Assembly: GCF_030936135.1 (NCBI RefSeq)
Contig: NC_082595.1
Coordinates: forward strand, 10,888,430 to 10,952,429
From: Gavia stellata
Lineage: Eukaryota; Chordata; Aves; Gaviiformes; Gaviidae
Direction of reading: 5' to 3'
DNA: 64,000 nt
Shown here: in pieces, positions 30,701 through 42,233 of the stretch
Numbering within the stretch: position 1 is the first letter of the stretch
Layout: each line of letters opens with the position of its first letter
Notes under the pieces: model-generated
Seen by the model: only the letters and a program-made list of their open reading frames with translations
Databases searched by the model: none
What the model was told of the DNA's origin: nothing
Translations under genes and position numbers: made by a program

Positions 30701-31942
30701 CACAGAGTTTTCCATTTGTTTGCTCTTTAATGAACTCCCCATACTTTGACCACTCTACACCTGATATTCTTGTCAAAGTCAACTACCCTTGACTCCTTTT
30801 TTCAGGCATTCCTAAACTGTGGTTCCTGAGGAGCACTTGCTACACAAGGGATTCAAGTGGAATTCCCACTTCAGGATTATGTACACAGGGGCCTGCTGAT
30901 TAGTCAGAAGTCAAGGCTCTGGAAGGAAGTGAGCAAGCACCAAGCAACATACCACACGCACGCACACACACACAAGTTATGCTGAGGTCCAGCTGCATAT
31001 CCAGACCTGTGAGATGAGACAGGGGACTGTCAACACACCTGGAGGGTCACTGTCACTGCCTGCCTTGGCATCATTCCTACGGGTCTTTCTCTTTCCATTA
31101 GACTGAAGATACGTGATACATCTTGCCACACTTCAGATGGAGGAAGCTTTGATACACAGCTCACAGGATCAGAAAGGCAAGCCAGAACTCCAGAGTTTTT
31201 AGGTCTAGGAACTGCAACTCCACATGTGGCAGGTAAAATATCTATTGTGAGCTGCCTTTGAACAGCTGATCCAGATAAACAAACAAAACCAGAGACCTTT
31301 GCTGCTTCTATTTCAGGATAAGAATCATTCAGCTACCATTATTGCTCTAGAGTATTTTACTGTTACACTTCCTAGTGAGAGAGAGAGCAATAAACTGTCC
31401 AGAAGAAGAAGATCATATCTCAAACTCTGAAAGAAAATAATGCGTTAGTGAATGAACTGTCAAAAAATCATTTCTGTAAAAGCATGTTCTATTTACAAAG
31501 GACAAGTAAAACCACTACTGGAAAAAATATACATATACAAATGCCTCATCTTTCAAATAGACATTTACACATACTCTGCTTGAACTACTAGAAACATTAA
31601 GACATTTGAAATTAAGAGTGCGTTCTGCATGCAGTTAGGATAGAAATTACGTTATTGGACTTCAGTGTGTCATTTCTTATCATTGTCAATGACACACTCT
31701 TAGGCTCTTCTAAAACACCACAGCCTGGCTATTACCTTAGGATCTCAAAAGGAGGACATTAACAAGTTATCAGTTACTCTTCATTTTGCCATTAAAAAGG
31801 GCATCCCGATTGTCTTCTCAGCAGGAGAATCTGGTCTTGTCAAACTTAGCGTCCTTTTCCCTGAGTTTCCCTTTAGTGTTTTGCTAGGCATGATGATTGT
31901 TGGCTTGGTGTATTTACAAGTCCTTGGTCAGCACTCTTCCCA
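24796..31942. other. Region between convergent genes, no firm gene
   Basis: Unique AT-rich sequence with several homopolymer runs and a short CA repeat near 30954-30974. The 3'UTR of the minus-strand gene ending at 31943 must lie in its right part, but I cannot place the poly(A) site. Several short minus-strand open blocks flanked by splice-like signals occur here and are discussed as findings, not as genes. Confidence 0.45.
30954..30974. repeat. Short CA/CG dinucleotide repeat
   Basis: Alternating purine-pyrimidine run (CACACGCACGCACACACACAC). It is a common microsatellite type, noted for completeness. Confidence 0.7.
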
Positions 31943-31993
31943 TTATAAGGCAGAGTTGAGAAATTCAAGGAGTTCTGCACGGTTCCGGTCTCT
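31943..31993 (-). CDS. Ser/Lys-rich gene, coding exon 6 (last)
   Basis: The acceptor is a good pyrimidine tract ending CTCTACAG at 31994-31995. Phase 0. Encodes RDRNRAELLEFLNSAL then TAA (31945-31943). The LLxFLN ending is the kind of C-terminus I expected from the preceding exons, which is strong support for the join. Confidence 0.87.
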   Translation of the reverse strand, partial: RDRNRAELLEFLNSAL

Positions 31994-34900
31994 CTGTAGA
32001 GCAGGAAAGCAGAGACAGTGGTTTAACAGACCTGTACTCAGTGGACCATGGCTGCGTAACTCTGCTTTCTGTGGGGCTTTCACATCTCAGCATGCTGCAC
32101 AACAAACGCTACCACATTCAAACAGCTGGATATGACTAGCTACCAGTTAGGTGTGAGTGGCTGGAGGAAGTGCAAGGCAGTGGGTACTGAGGAACGATGC
32201 TACTGGAGACAAGCTGTCACTGTCACTATTCCATGATACATTTTCTAAGTGGTTCCCCGTGGAGGCTCCATTGGGTTGTCATCATATAGCTCATAGCCTG
32301 CTCAGGGGGGAACTCACAAGCAGAAGAGATGCAATTCTCTGGTGTCTGAGGCAACTTCCACTCTACACACAGCACGTCTTGCACTTTGGGAAGTATCATT
32401 TTTTTTCTATGCACAAGCAGCAGCTTGCAGCGTAACAGAAAGGGAACCATGAATTTAGGTGCTTTCTCTACATAAGAGATGGCCCAAACAGTCAAAACAC
32501 TTGTTTCCAGTGTTTTTAAAACAACAGTTTATAAAAGAATCATTGAATCTTAAACTATTGCGAAGAATGGATGTTCAATTCAGCATGTTCATGACCATGT
32601 ACCAACATCCAAAAAAGGACCAACATCAAATATTTTACATCAAATACTGTAACAAGCAGGTTACTGGGATAAGGCTAGCAAGCATTCAGGATAACTTAAC
32701 ACAAACTTCAGTGCCACAGAAAGAAGATAACGTATTTTTGATCAAATCTACTCTTGGAATGCTGAGGTCTGCTTTGGTAGCTATAGACTGAACTGTTACA
32801 GCTGAATTGGAATCCACCAAACTGGATACCTCAGCAAAGTAACACTTTTAACACATACTGACTAGTACCAGAAGCCCTCTGCAGATCACTCTAAGGTGTG
32901 GAAACAGCTGAAAAGAGTGAACATATTATTTAGGTGCTGAGTCCAAACACCCATAGCAATAGCACAAAATGGTATTCATGATATCTATTTCCATGGGTAT
33001 CTCAGCAAAAACATTTGACTGCTTAGAGACAATGCGTGAGCACGTGGTCCTAATACTACTATCATCTTTTTTTAATTCCTCTCTAAATAATGGCTAGTCT
33101 CACATGTGTTAGAAAAACACAGTAAAGCAGCATTTACCCCAATTGATCACAAGAGACTGGAAGAGGATGAGGACAATTAAAAATAGTGCAAATTACATCA
33201 ACAGAGAAAGCCACAAATCAGCTAAACATTACGGACTGAAATTCTAAGAACCTGCACAAGCATCCTTTGGTTTATCTACTCATGCCTGAGCATTCCAAGC
33301 CCACTCATAACACAAAACCTGTCAAAAGAAAGAATTAAAATTTCTCAGATGGCATCACAGCCACATTAAAAGCTACAATCAATTTACAACTCCTAACTGT
33401 AAGATCTACTCTTCTACAAAAGACTACTATTAGAAAAATATGAAAAGATACAGTATTTTCCCTTAGGGATAGATAGACTATTTTAACTCTTACCTCTTTA
33501 TCCTTCTTAGTCTTCTTTATTTTCATCTTAATTTTCTTTCCAGTTATCATGCTGTAGTTTTCATTCTTCTTTTTGTTTTTAAAGAACTAAAATGAGATCA
33601 CACATTAGAAAGACATAAGCTTTACTTTATTATGTAATGTTACAAATCTTAAATAAAATTACAGACAATAATCTTTTATACTTCCTAACTGTCCAAAACA
33701 ATAGAGATAGGTTTCTATTTGCTGATGACAAAACTGGTGGTGTTATAAACATTTTTATGACAGGACAGATTAAATGTTTAGATGAGAAATATAATGGGAC
33801 TTCAGACTTGCACAAGCATACCTTGGAAAGCTGGACAGGTCCTGTTTTCTCTTTCTTTTTCTTCTTTTCTTTCTTTTTCTTCATTTTGTTCTCTTTTTTC
33901 CTTTTCTACAAGCATAAGACATGTACTTTTATGCTTACAGATTCACAAGGCAAAAAAGGAAACCCACAAGTAGCTCTTAACACCCCAGCTGGTCAAGACA
34001 GCCACTACTGCTTGGCCTTACCACTGCTGAATAGTTACTATCTAAAGTACACAGAAACTCATGCAGCAGGGTTAGCAGCCCTTGAGATCTTGAGAAACAG
34101 AAATGGTCTGATCCCTGATTATCTCTTTTAATGTAAGTCCAATATATAAAAATCACAGAACAGAAGGTCCTAATAAAATGAAAAATTACAACAGCAAGAA
34201 TCTACCACTGTCTATAACTATAAATAGTTTCTTCTAACAGAAATTCTGTAAAGGTATCGACTCCCAACTTCTCTTTTCTTCAGAGACTGCTCTAAATTCT
34301 ACCTGGACCAGCAACAACTGGCAAAAGGAACCTTTAAATTATTTCTCCTTTAGCATACAGTCAAGTATATGCCAACCTGTCAGCTCACCTGCTGTAACCC
34401 TAAAGGCATGATTCAGATTTACACAGCCACAGACAAAAGCATTACATCTTACATGACACTGAAGGTTACCAAAATACAAAGAACTATTTTCTGTTTGTTA
34501 ACTACTTATTTCTCTTAGTAAATGTTTACCTTTTTGTTGTGTTTTTCTTTTTTCTTTTTTTTTGATTTAGACTTAGGAGAATCTAAAAAAACAAAACAAA
34601 ACCCTGTAAGTTTAGGATTCTGAAAAAGGCACTTGGTTTTACAGATAAGGCATATAGAAATGTAGAACATAAGAAGAAAATGCTTTAATTCAGCTATATA
34701 TATTAATGCTGGTTGAAACTAACCCTAAGAAAAGCAACACATTAACTTACTGCCATTAACTTCCTTAATGTAACCAGTAGATCTAATGTGGAAACTGAGA
34801 ATACCTGATTTACTCAATGATTACTTATACCAATACATTACAGTAATAGGGATAATATTTCTCTCTTCTTTCTGCAGCTGTGCTCAATGGATTGCAAATA

Positions 34901-37012
34901 CCTGTTTTATAGCCAGGCATCCTGACTCACAAAGAAAGCAACGAAAAGTACTGTTGGGGCTGACAAACCACTGTAAATATTATCACTGTTCAAGGCAAAC
35001 GAAAAGCTTTTCCTACTCATTCAGCTCACCTTCCAACTTCAAGGTTTTTAGTAAATTTTGTAAAGCAGTAACTCACAAGTTCTATAAGCCAATCATAGAT
35101 TTTAAAGATTGCACTGTGACTGGTATGCGAGGAAGTCGATTTTGAAGCACCAGCTTTGACTGTGGGACTGTAAACCTAGAGATTGTGAAAAACCTTACTA
35201 GTCTTCCAACAGACTGCCTTCAAGCTATCAGCTCTGCAGCTTCTTTACAATAAATTCCAAGCAAAAGATAATATTATAGCAATATACCAGAGCACAGTCA
35301 GACTCAAAAGTTAGAGAAGCCTAAGGTAAGGCTGCCCAAGCAATCTTATTTTGGCCTCCTAATGACAAATGCAGCACAGGCACGTCAGAAGAAACTATGA
35401 AAATAGTAATTCTATCACCACATTCAGCCTCTTGGTAACAACAGACTGGACTAAGCACCCACAGGGGATGGTATACCTGGCCAGGGGGCTTTTACAAATG
35501 TTTGGCAACATCAGGAAAGGGGTACGTTCAACAACACTGGGTTTCCTTCCAGACTCTGAAAATCAGGACACTATGGTGAACAGACACTTGCCCAGTTTTA
35601 TCCCTTTGCCCACATCTCCCACCATCCCAGCCACGGTTCTCGTGACCCCAAGCCCTAGAACAACTTCTCTAGACTTCTGCACTGAATTGTTGACTTCCTA
35701 GGCTAAGCCAGGCCATCTTTTCCTCCTGTTCACTCTTTTTTGAGTTGCCATACCTCACCACCTGGCCTCGTCACTAGCTCAATCTGTTTCCATACTTGGC
35801 CACCCTACCTCCGTAGTTCCAGCACTGATGTGCCTGCTTGTCTCCTGTCTGAGGGGAACACCCGTCCCAGCATTTTATTTAAAAACGGCAATTTGGTCAC
35901 TTTACCTGCAGTGATACCAAACATTTTGATACAGAATATCAAAACAATGCAGTCCCGATATAATCAGCAACACATTCCCCTCGAGGTCACAAGTTATACT
36001 GATAGAAAAAATCTGCACTTAATCCCAGATTGTATCTACCCCAAGTCCTCTAAGTAAGCAGCGGCTTAGTATGGAAAGTCTTAATCCTGCAATGCTTGCA
36101 TATGTGTTCTCATTGAACTTGGTCATTGGTATTAATAAACTTCACGTGAGTCCTCACAGTTAAATGTTTGAAGTGTTAAGACCAAAGTAAGACTAAATCA
36201 AACACCCCAACCCTGGTCTAGATAGAGGGGTGAAGTAGAAAAAGATCTGTATTCATTATACATTCAAAACACAGAGTTTTAAATATATACAGCATATTGT
36301 TATAAAGTAACATTTCTTTGAATGGCAGTTTCAATTTTGAAGTTATCTAAATTAACACAGGAACATTGCACACTGTGTGTAAAGCGGTATCTTAACACAG
36401 CAATAGGAAAGGGTTGAGAGAAACACTCTGAACATGGAGTATTGGTATTCCACACAGTCCCTTTGTGGTGGTTTAGCCACATTTAAAATAAGCTTTAAAT
36501 GTTTCCAAGAGTGCTATGAGAACTCGTAAACATCATGTGTACACATGGAGGTAGCTTACCTCTGCTACTTGAAGATGACCTTGATGATGAGCGTGATGAG
36601 GAGGAAGAAGTGGATGTAGTGCTAGAAGACGATGTGGATGAAATGGATGATGATCTGCTTCTACTGCGTTTTCGTTTCCTTTTTTCTTTTCCTTAGGATA
36701 ACACAAGGCAACAGTGACAAGCATGCCAGCAACTATGGCTTACAAAAATGACTCTTCACAGAACTTAAGCACAATGAAGCCCTCTTTTGAGGAGTCGGTG
36801 GGGGCTTTTTTTCCCCCTCTTCCAGCGCACCATGGTCTATTACCATTAGCAAGTGACAATGCTCAACATCAGGGTCAAACACGGTAACTGATGTGAAGGA
36901 TAACACAGCACCATAGCACTGAAACAGATTAGCAACACCTACCTTGGACTTTCAGCTCTTCTTGTGAAGCTGTACAGAGTGTCCTACTTTTTTCATCCTT
37001 CACGTTATCCAT
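31943..37012 (-). CDS. Ser/Arg- and Lys-rich small nuclear-type protein at the LINC00467 position
   Basis: The CDS joins, on the minus strand, 37012-36943, 36691-36560, 34582-34530, 33905-33822, 33586-33494 and 31993-31943 (483 nt, 160 aa plus stop). Every intron is GT-AG and every phase fits. Residues 1-23 are acidic/polar, 24-67 are an Arg/Lys start followed by about 25 serines with interspersed Arg, and 68-106 are almost pure Lys. Residues 107-113 read GPVQLSK, 128-131 TGKK in a basic stretch, and 151-160 ELLEFLNSAL. The conserved-looking tail (GPVQLSKF, then GKKI, then LLxFLN) recalls, from memory, small lysine-rich nuclear proteins of plants and animals; I cannot name the family. Basic composition and SR tract suggest nuclear, perhaps RNA-linked, action (inference). 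The ATG at 37012 is the first in frame; the frame stays open upstream but only GTG precedes it. By gene order it occupies the place of human LINC00467 (C1orf97). Confidence 0.85.
33494..33586 (-). CDS. Ser/Lys-rich gene, coding exon 5
   Basis: 93 nt, phase 0 on both sides. The acceptor is ATTTTAG and the donor GAG|GTAAGA. Encodes residues 114-144, beginning FFKNKKK and containing TGKKIKMKIKKTKKDKE. The plus strand is T/C-rich here, so repeat masking could hide the exon. Confidence 0.86.
33822..33905 (-). CDS. Ser/Lys-rich gene, coding exon 4
   Basis: 84 nt, phase 0 on both sides. The acceptor is GCTTGTAG and the donor AAG|GTATGC. Encodes residues 86-113: a Lys tract broken by Glu, Asn and Met, ending TGPVQLSK. 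The opposite strand reads as Phe/Ser-rich noise. Confidence 0.85.
34530..34582 (-). CDS. Ser/Lys-rich gene, coding exon 3
   Basis: 53 nt. The acceptor is TTTTTTTAG, entering one base into a codon (G|AT, Asp), and the donor is AAG|GTAAAC, leaving at phase 0. Encodes DSPKSKSKKKKKEKHNKK, linking the Ser/Arg segment to the Lys segment. It is far too short for ORF scanning to find. Confidence 0.82.
36560..36691 (-). CDS. Ser/Lys-rich gene, coding exon 2 (Ser/Arg tract)
   Basis: 132 nt. The acceptor is TATCCTAAG and the donor GAG|GTAAGC, with one base of a split codon at the exit. Encodes KEKRKRKRSRSRSSS and then a run of Ser with Thr and Arg. Serine is encoded by TCA, TCT, TCC, TCG, AGC and AGT mixed together, not by expansion of one triplet. 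Confidence 0.85.
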
Positions 37013-37014
37013 AT
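36943..37014 (-). CDS. Ser/Lys-rich gene, coding exon 1 with start codon
   Basis: The exon starts at 37014 after the acceptor TTTTGACTCTCACTAG. The ATG lies at 37012-37010 with G at +4. Encodes MDNVKDEKSRTLCTASQEEL, then KVQ and the first base of the next codon. The donor is CAAG|GTAGGT. Only the first two bases (37014-37013) are 5'UTR. Confidence 0.82.
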
Positions 37015-37249
37015 CTAGTGAGAGTCAAAAGTACATTCAATAACATGATATTCAAAAGAATTTGGGGGGAAAAAAAAGAGCAGTGCCCGGACAGAGGAAA
37101 CCAGCGAGCACTTCAAAGGGCAGCCCCACTGCCACTCCTGTCCAACTGCAGCACACCATGGTGAAGTGGAGGCTTAGGCTCTCATCCTCTTGCATCAGGA
37201 ACCTGAGGCCGAACCCCTGTTTCCGTGTCACGGTCGATGAATGTGCCGT

Positions 37250-38000
37250 TAGTACAGACGCAGGGTTTTTGCCGCAGCAGCTGCACCGCAGGCTGTCGGC
37301 GGACGGCAGGATCCCGCCTAGCGCGGCCGAGGAGAAAGCCCTCGGGGCTGCGCACCGCCTGCAGCTGCCGGGAGGGCCCCGAGCCTGAGGGCCGGGGACT
37401 CGCGTCCCGACCTGACCTACAGCCGCCGCGCCAGCACTCACCCACCCGCTCACGACCGCACACCGGCCCCGCCGGCAGCCCGCGGCCCGGGGAGCCCCCG
37501 CCGGCCGGGCAGGACCGAGCCGCCGGCCGGCACACGGCCGCGCACGGGCCGCGTCGCCATTTACCCGGGGGAAGACCGGCTCCCACCCCCTCCCGGCGGC
37601 CGGGCGCGGCGCGGCGGCTCGCAGGAACCCCTGCACGACCCACGCCGGGAGGGGGCCGACCGCTGCGGCTCCGGCTGCCCCCCCGCCCAGGCGCTTACCA
37701 AGGGCCGGCCCGGGCCCCGCCGCGCCCCGGCTGGCGACCCGGAAGTGCTGGCGCGGCCCGCGCGCCGCCCGCTTCCTGTCCGGGGAGCGTGTGGTGGGAG
37801 GACGGTTGACGGCCCTCCGGCCCCCGCTCGGCCGGCGCCTCTCCTCCGGGCTGAGGGCGTCCAGGGGCCGAGGCGACTCTGCCCTCGGCCTTCCCCGCGC
37901 TTGGGTGGGCGCCTCGGGCGAGGGTGCCAGGCGTCACGCCACGCGGCCTCGCAAAGGGGCCCTGCCAGCCTGCCCCCGCCACCCCAGAGGCCTGCACAGC
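37250..38000 (-). promoter_or_regulatory. CpG island, promoter of the Ser/Lys-rich gene
   Basis: Dense CpG sequence directly upstream of the gene on its strand, with a consensus minus-strand donor inside it. Long open frames here on both strands follow from high GC and the rarity of stop codons and are not evidence of coding. Bidirectional use cannot be excluded, but no strong plus-strand donor was seen. Confidence 0.7.
37442..37700 (-). other. Noncoding first exon of the Ser/Lys-rich gene (5' end approximate)
   Basis: The exon ends at a consensus donor GGTGG|GTGAGT (G of GT at 37441), which would splice about 430 bp on to the acceptor at 37015. It contains an upstream ATG at 37561 whose frame stops before the donor, so a short uORF of about 36 codons may exist. 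The transcription start is inferred from the CpG island. Confidence 0.6.
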
Positions 38001-39219
38001 CCTGACCGCTTGGGCAGGCGCCTCCTGCCAGGGAGGGGATGCGAGCCCAAACTTAGGTGCGCTTGAACTCCTACCTGACCTGCACACTGAGCTTGAACGG
38101 GTGCTTTGAAGCCTTTGCTGAACCTCGCCTGCAACTGAAGCAAAAGTTACTTATTCCACGTACCTGCTCAGAAGATTAATGGCTCCTGCCACAGGAACCT
38201 GTCCCAAAGCAAGCTTGTTCCTGCTTCCCAGGATCTGCCGGGCATTTTCCCCTCCCCATGTTTCTCACCCCATCACCCACCCAGCCGGGCCAGCACAGGC
38301 CATTGCCTTTGCTTGGTGCTGCCTGCTGTTCAGCTCTACAGTTAGCCCTAATGAGCTGTTGCCCAGTGCACGGACTTCCCACAGCTCCCAAGGAACAGCT
38401 CTGAGTGAGCCACGTCCAGCTGTGGCTGCTGCAGGGGAGAACCCCCCTGCCCAAGCTTCCCCCGCCATCCCGTTGCTGTGCATTGGTATGTGGACACAGC
38501 CCTTCTGCGTGTCTTTACCTCCACGCACGGAGACGTGAGTCAAGCAGAGTTGGCTGTAAATCAACTAAGGGAGCCTGAGTCCTACCCAGGGACCTCTGTT
38601 CTCACTCCCTCTCACAGTGTGAAGGCTGCTTTGGCACTGCCCGCAGCAGCACAGAGCTAAGACTGACTCTCACCTCCACCCTATGTGCCGTATTTACAGA
38701 GCTGGAACACCATGTGGCACAGAGCGGTGTTTGAGCTCTCACAGCGAAACAGGAGTCAGATGCTAACATTTTTCCCAAGCTGATTTCCAACACTTTGGGC
38801 TTAACCCCACCAAGTTTTCCATTCCCATTCTTAAAATACCATGTTCTCAAGCATGAAGTAATCATGGGATACTGAAACAGTTCCTATTTTACTGTTGTCA
38901 ACTGAAACAAATGCAACATCAGCTGAACCCAAACCTGCTCCAAACAGAAATAACACCCTGGTTTGATTCCGATGGATCATCGGACCTCATGGATCTTCGT
39001 CTGATCTAGCTTAGAATTTACTGAACTTCTATGTGCAGCTGCTTTACGATACTCAAGTATAAACCAACATATCTGTGAAGCACACTGATTCTTAATCTAA
39101 AGCAGTGTTGGGGTTTTTCTGGATTGTAAACGAAGTTGGGTGCAAATGTCCAGTACTGCACATCCTTCTAAAAAGCCTGCTTAAATCCAGCCAAAAGGAG
39201 TATGTGCCACACTCACTCC
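38001..39219. other. Spacer between the two minus-strand genes
   Basis: Falling GC content and no exon-like signal on either strand. It separates the CpG island of the Ser/Lys-rich gene from the presumed end of TRAF5. Confidence 0.45.
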
Positions 39220-42200
39220 AGAAGGATGGTAAAATTATTTATTCTTACATTAGTTTACGTATACAGTGATGACATTTGGCTAAAAAAATGCCTGTATTGT
39301 AGTAAGAGATATTCAAACAACTAGAAACTGTCAATAAATACATTAAAAACATACTGTATGCTGATGTAGAAATACCCTATGCTCTTTTGGTTACTTACCC
39401 AGTACAATATTATTGAAAAGTTTTTTGGTGTTTTTCATGCAACATCAAAATTCTTCCCGACAATTCATGCTATACAACATTTTTTTATTAGGAATGGGAT
39501 GAAATTTAAAATCCTGTTTATTTACAAGTAGTAAAAATCGCTGAAAACTTTAACATAAAACTAATAATTGTAATAAAAAGAAACAATTTAAAGAAGGTTG
39601 TCTTTAAAAAAATTAATTTTCTCAACTAATTCTTTATAAAACAGGCAGTATTTCAAAAAGGATGTTTCCATCACCCAGGATGAATCATTTGTGCTTCAAA
39701 ATTTTAAAAGGAATATTCGTGGCAAAACCCCAAACCCAGCTGGTAGGTAGAGGAGAGATTGCAGTACGGACTGGCTAAAACCAAACATGCTTTCAAAGTC
39801 CGTGCAGGAACACACTAAACACTTACCCACGTCACTATGCCATCACCTACTCTAACAATTAGAAATGGAGTTTTAATAATACTTAGCTCTCTTCATGCTC
39901 AAAATTCTTCACAAACATTTAAATAGTCCTAACACTTCTGCAAGTATTATTATCCCCATTTTACGCTTGGGGTGTTAGAGGCAGAGAGGGCTAGGAATTT
40001 GCCAGGATACAGACCGCATCCTTTCCCTCTTGCCTCCCTTGATTGTCCGAGTTCTTTATCGCTTTCTGTGTTTTACACTTAACGTGCTGGAGAGTCCCAG
40101 GAAACACGGGTGGTACATTTCTGTCAGTTATTAGTGGTTATTATGCAAGTTGTGCCACTTTGAAAGTTACATGACAAATATTAAAGTAATAATCGACATG
40201 AAGTCCGCGTTCGAGGCTCGGGATTAATGTCCTAGAATGCCACACCATTTTCAAACCAAGCTTGCTCTTTTTGTAACAAAGTGTTACGGACATGAGGCCT
40301 AATTCTCTCTGTTGTACAGCCAAAATGACTCTTAAAGTCAGTCATGGCCGTACAAAAGAATAAAATCCGTCCCTCACCATCTGTCCCTGGGAACACGGAA
40401 AACCCCTACAGTGGCCCAGTACATCCTGACATCGTACAACAAAAACGACATCTAGATCAAAACGAAGATTTCAGATGTGCTAACTCACCATGAGATACAG
40501 ATAACTAACGTCTCTTCCCTCCCGCCCCCAAATTTGAAAATATTTGTGTCTGAATTACGTCCTAGAAACCGTGTGGGAAAGTAAATGCCTAGCAATGAGA
40601 TTGCAGATATAAAATATGGTATTTTGCCTTCGCCTTAGTATCAATCCCCAAATCATATTATTTCAGTTGATATCAACATCCCGCACAGAAAGAGCATTTT
40701 TGATTTTGCCACATCTGCCCTCTTGAATTTTTTACGTTATACCTTGCAGTATGTGCCCTGTTCTAATTTTTATCCTGCCTAGTTTACTCTTACTCTAAAC
40801 CCAGCTTGGTTTCTTGCTGTCTCTTGACAAGCTCCAGGTTTGCTCTGCCAGTGGACTGCAGGAGCAATGGATAATGTTGCGATGTTTCACTACCTGATCT
40901 GTGAGAGATGAGAGACACAAAATTCTGTCCCTTGTAACAACAAAATGACCGAGTGTGCAAAATTACATCCCTCTTACAGGCACCCAAAAGGCTTTAAAAA
41001 GGCACGTGTATTCTTTGTCACTTGTTCCTCAGTGCCTGATCTTGGTGGTTTTAGTGTGTCTCCAATAAACTCCATACAATGCACACGTTCCCTTGGAGGA
41101 AACTTGAAATAAAAAATAAGATCTTCAGACATACTTCATAGTTAGCGGTCATTACTCAGCAGCTGTCTCGCCTTTTAACAAATGTCAGAGCTGCATTACC
41201 TGTGAGAACTGGGTTCTTACAGCAACCTCACTCCCTAGTCCATTTTCCTCCTTCTTTCCCAAACATCCCCATTTCTAACAGAGGGGAACAGTGCATGTTA
41301 TGTGAGCTTTTTCTCAAGCAGATATCCAAAGCTCTTCCTGCCTTCTGTAGAGCTGGCAGGCCAGAAAACACCCCTTTTGTGCAGATGTGGGAGCAAAAGC
41401 ACAGGAGTTTTGCCCCACTTCTTCCAGCACCGCAGCCAAGAGCTGGCAGGCTGGCCCAGTACCCCGCTTCTGGCCTTGTCCTGAGAAATGAGAGGCGCCT
41501 GCAGCTTCTTTTGACTTCAGATGGGGACTATGGATGTGTACCACCAATAGAAATCAGTCCCAAGGCACTAGGCAGGAATGGAAAGGACATAACAAAGCTA
41601 CTGTGACCTGGGGGTACTCCATACAGCTGAAATATCAGGCTAGAAAAGTAAGAGGCACTGGCATCTTCCTCTGGGCTTTCTGGAAAAAATGATTAAAATA
41701 AAAAAAAAAAAGATGCAAGATCCCAGGCAAATGTTTTCCCTGCCTGGCTGAAGCCATTCTTCCTGCCTCAAAAATCCAGGAGATGGAGGGATCATAATAC
41801 ACTGATTCAAATATGCTGATGTTCAGACAGGTGAAATGCACTTGCACGCTTGGGCATGGCATCAGTTCTGTGTGAGGGACGGGAGCCCACAGGCCTGCTT
41901 GGGCTCCAGGGGGCTTACTGGAGGAGTTTCATCTCCAAATACCAGTCTGGTGATGGGAGCCAAGCATTCCCCCCAGCCTGGACTGAGCCAGGTCTGGATC
42001 GAATGCATGTTCGCATCAAACTGGACTCCTAGCTGCCTTAAAAACACAGTCTTGAAAAAAAGGTTAAAAAAAGAAAGGCTGATGCTTTGGCAATTCATTA
42101 TCTGTTATGCAGTCCAAAAGCCTCGAAACATTATCAATAGCTTAACTAGTGGCAATTCACTATTGCATGGCTGGTAGTCACCAAGAAAGCATTTCTTAAT

Positions 42201-42233
42201 GGTTAAAGCAGTCACATTGATCGGGTACGCTTT
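39220..42233 (-). other. TRAF5: Probable TRAF5 3'UTR (end approximate)
   Basis: AT-rich, non-coding and without intron signals. Poly(A) signals AATAAA on the minus strand occur at 39517-39522, 39484-39489 and, last, 39238-39243. A 3 kb 3'UTR would end near 39.2 kb. Which signal is used is unknown. Confidence 0.45.

Noticed and set aside
33637-34131. Plus-strand 164-codon open frame with a long Phe/Ser run
   Set aside because: Its Phe/Ser-rich part is the antisense of the Lys-rich exon at 33905-33822; the rest has no signal.
36300-36482. Minus-strand 60-codon frame after a strong pyrimidine-rich acceptor
   Set aside because: It ends in a stop without a good donor, and does not join securely to either the Ser/Lys-rich exons or the interleaved blocks.
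37052-37809. Overlapping long frames on both strands at the 37 kb CpG island, including a minus-strand frame with PCVCTNGTFIDRD
   Set aside because: Open mainly because of GC content. The minus-strand frames do not join in phase to the downstream exons through a good donor, and the one frame that does reach the ATG at 37012 has no ATG upstream.
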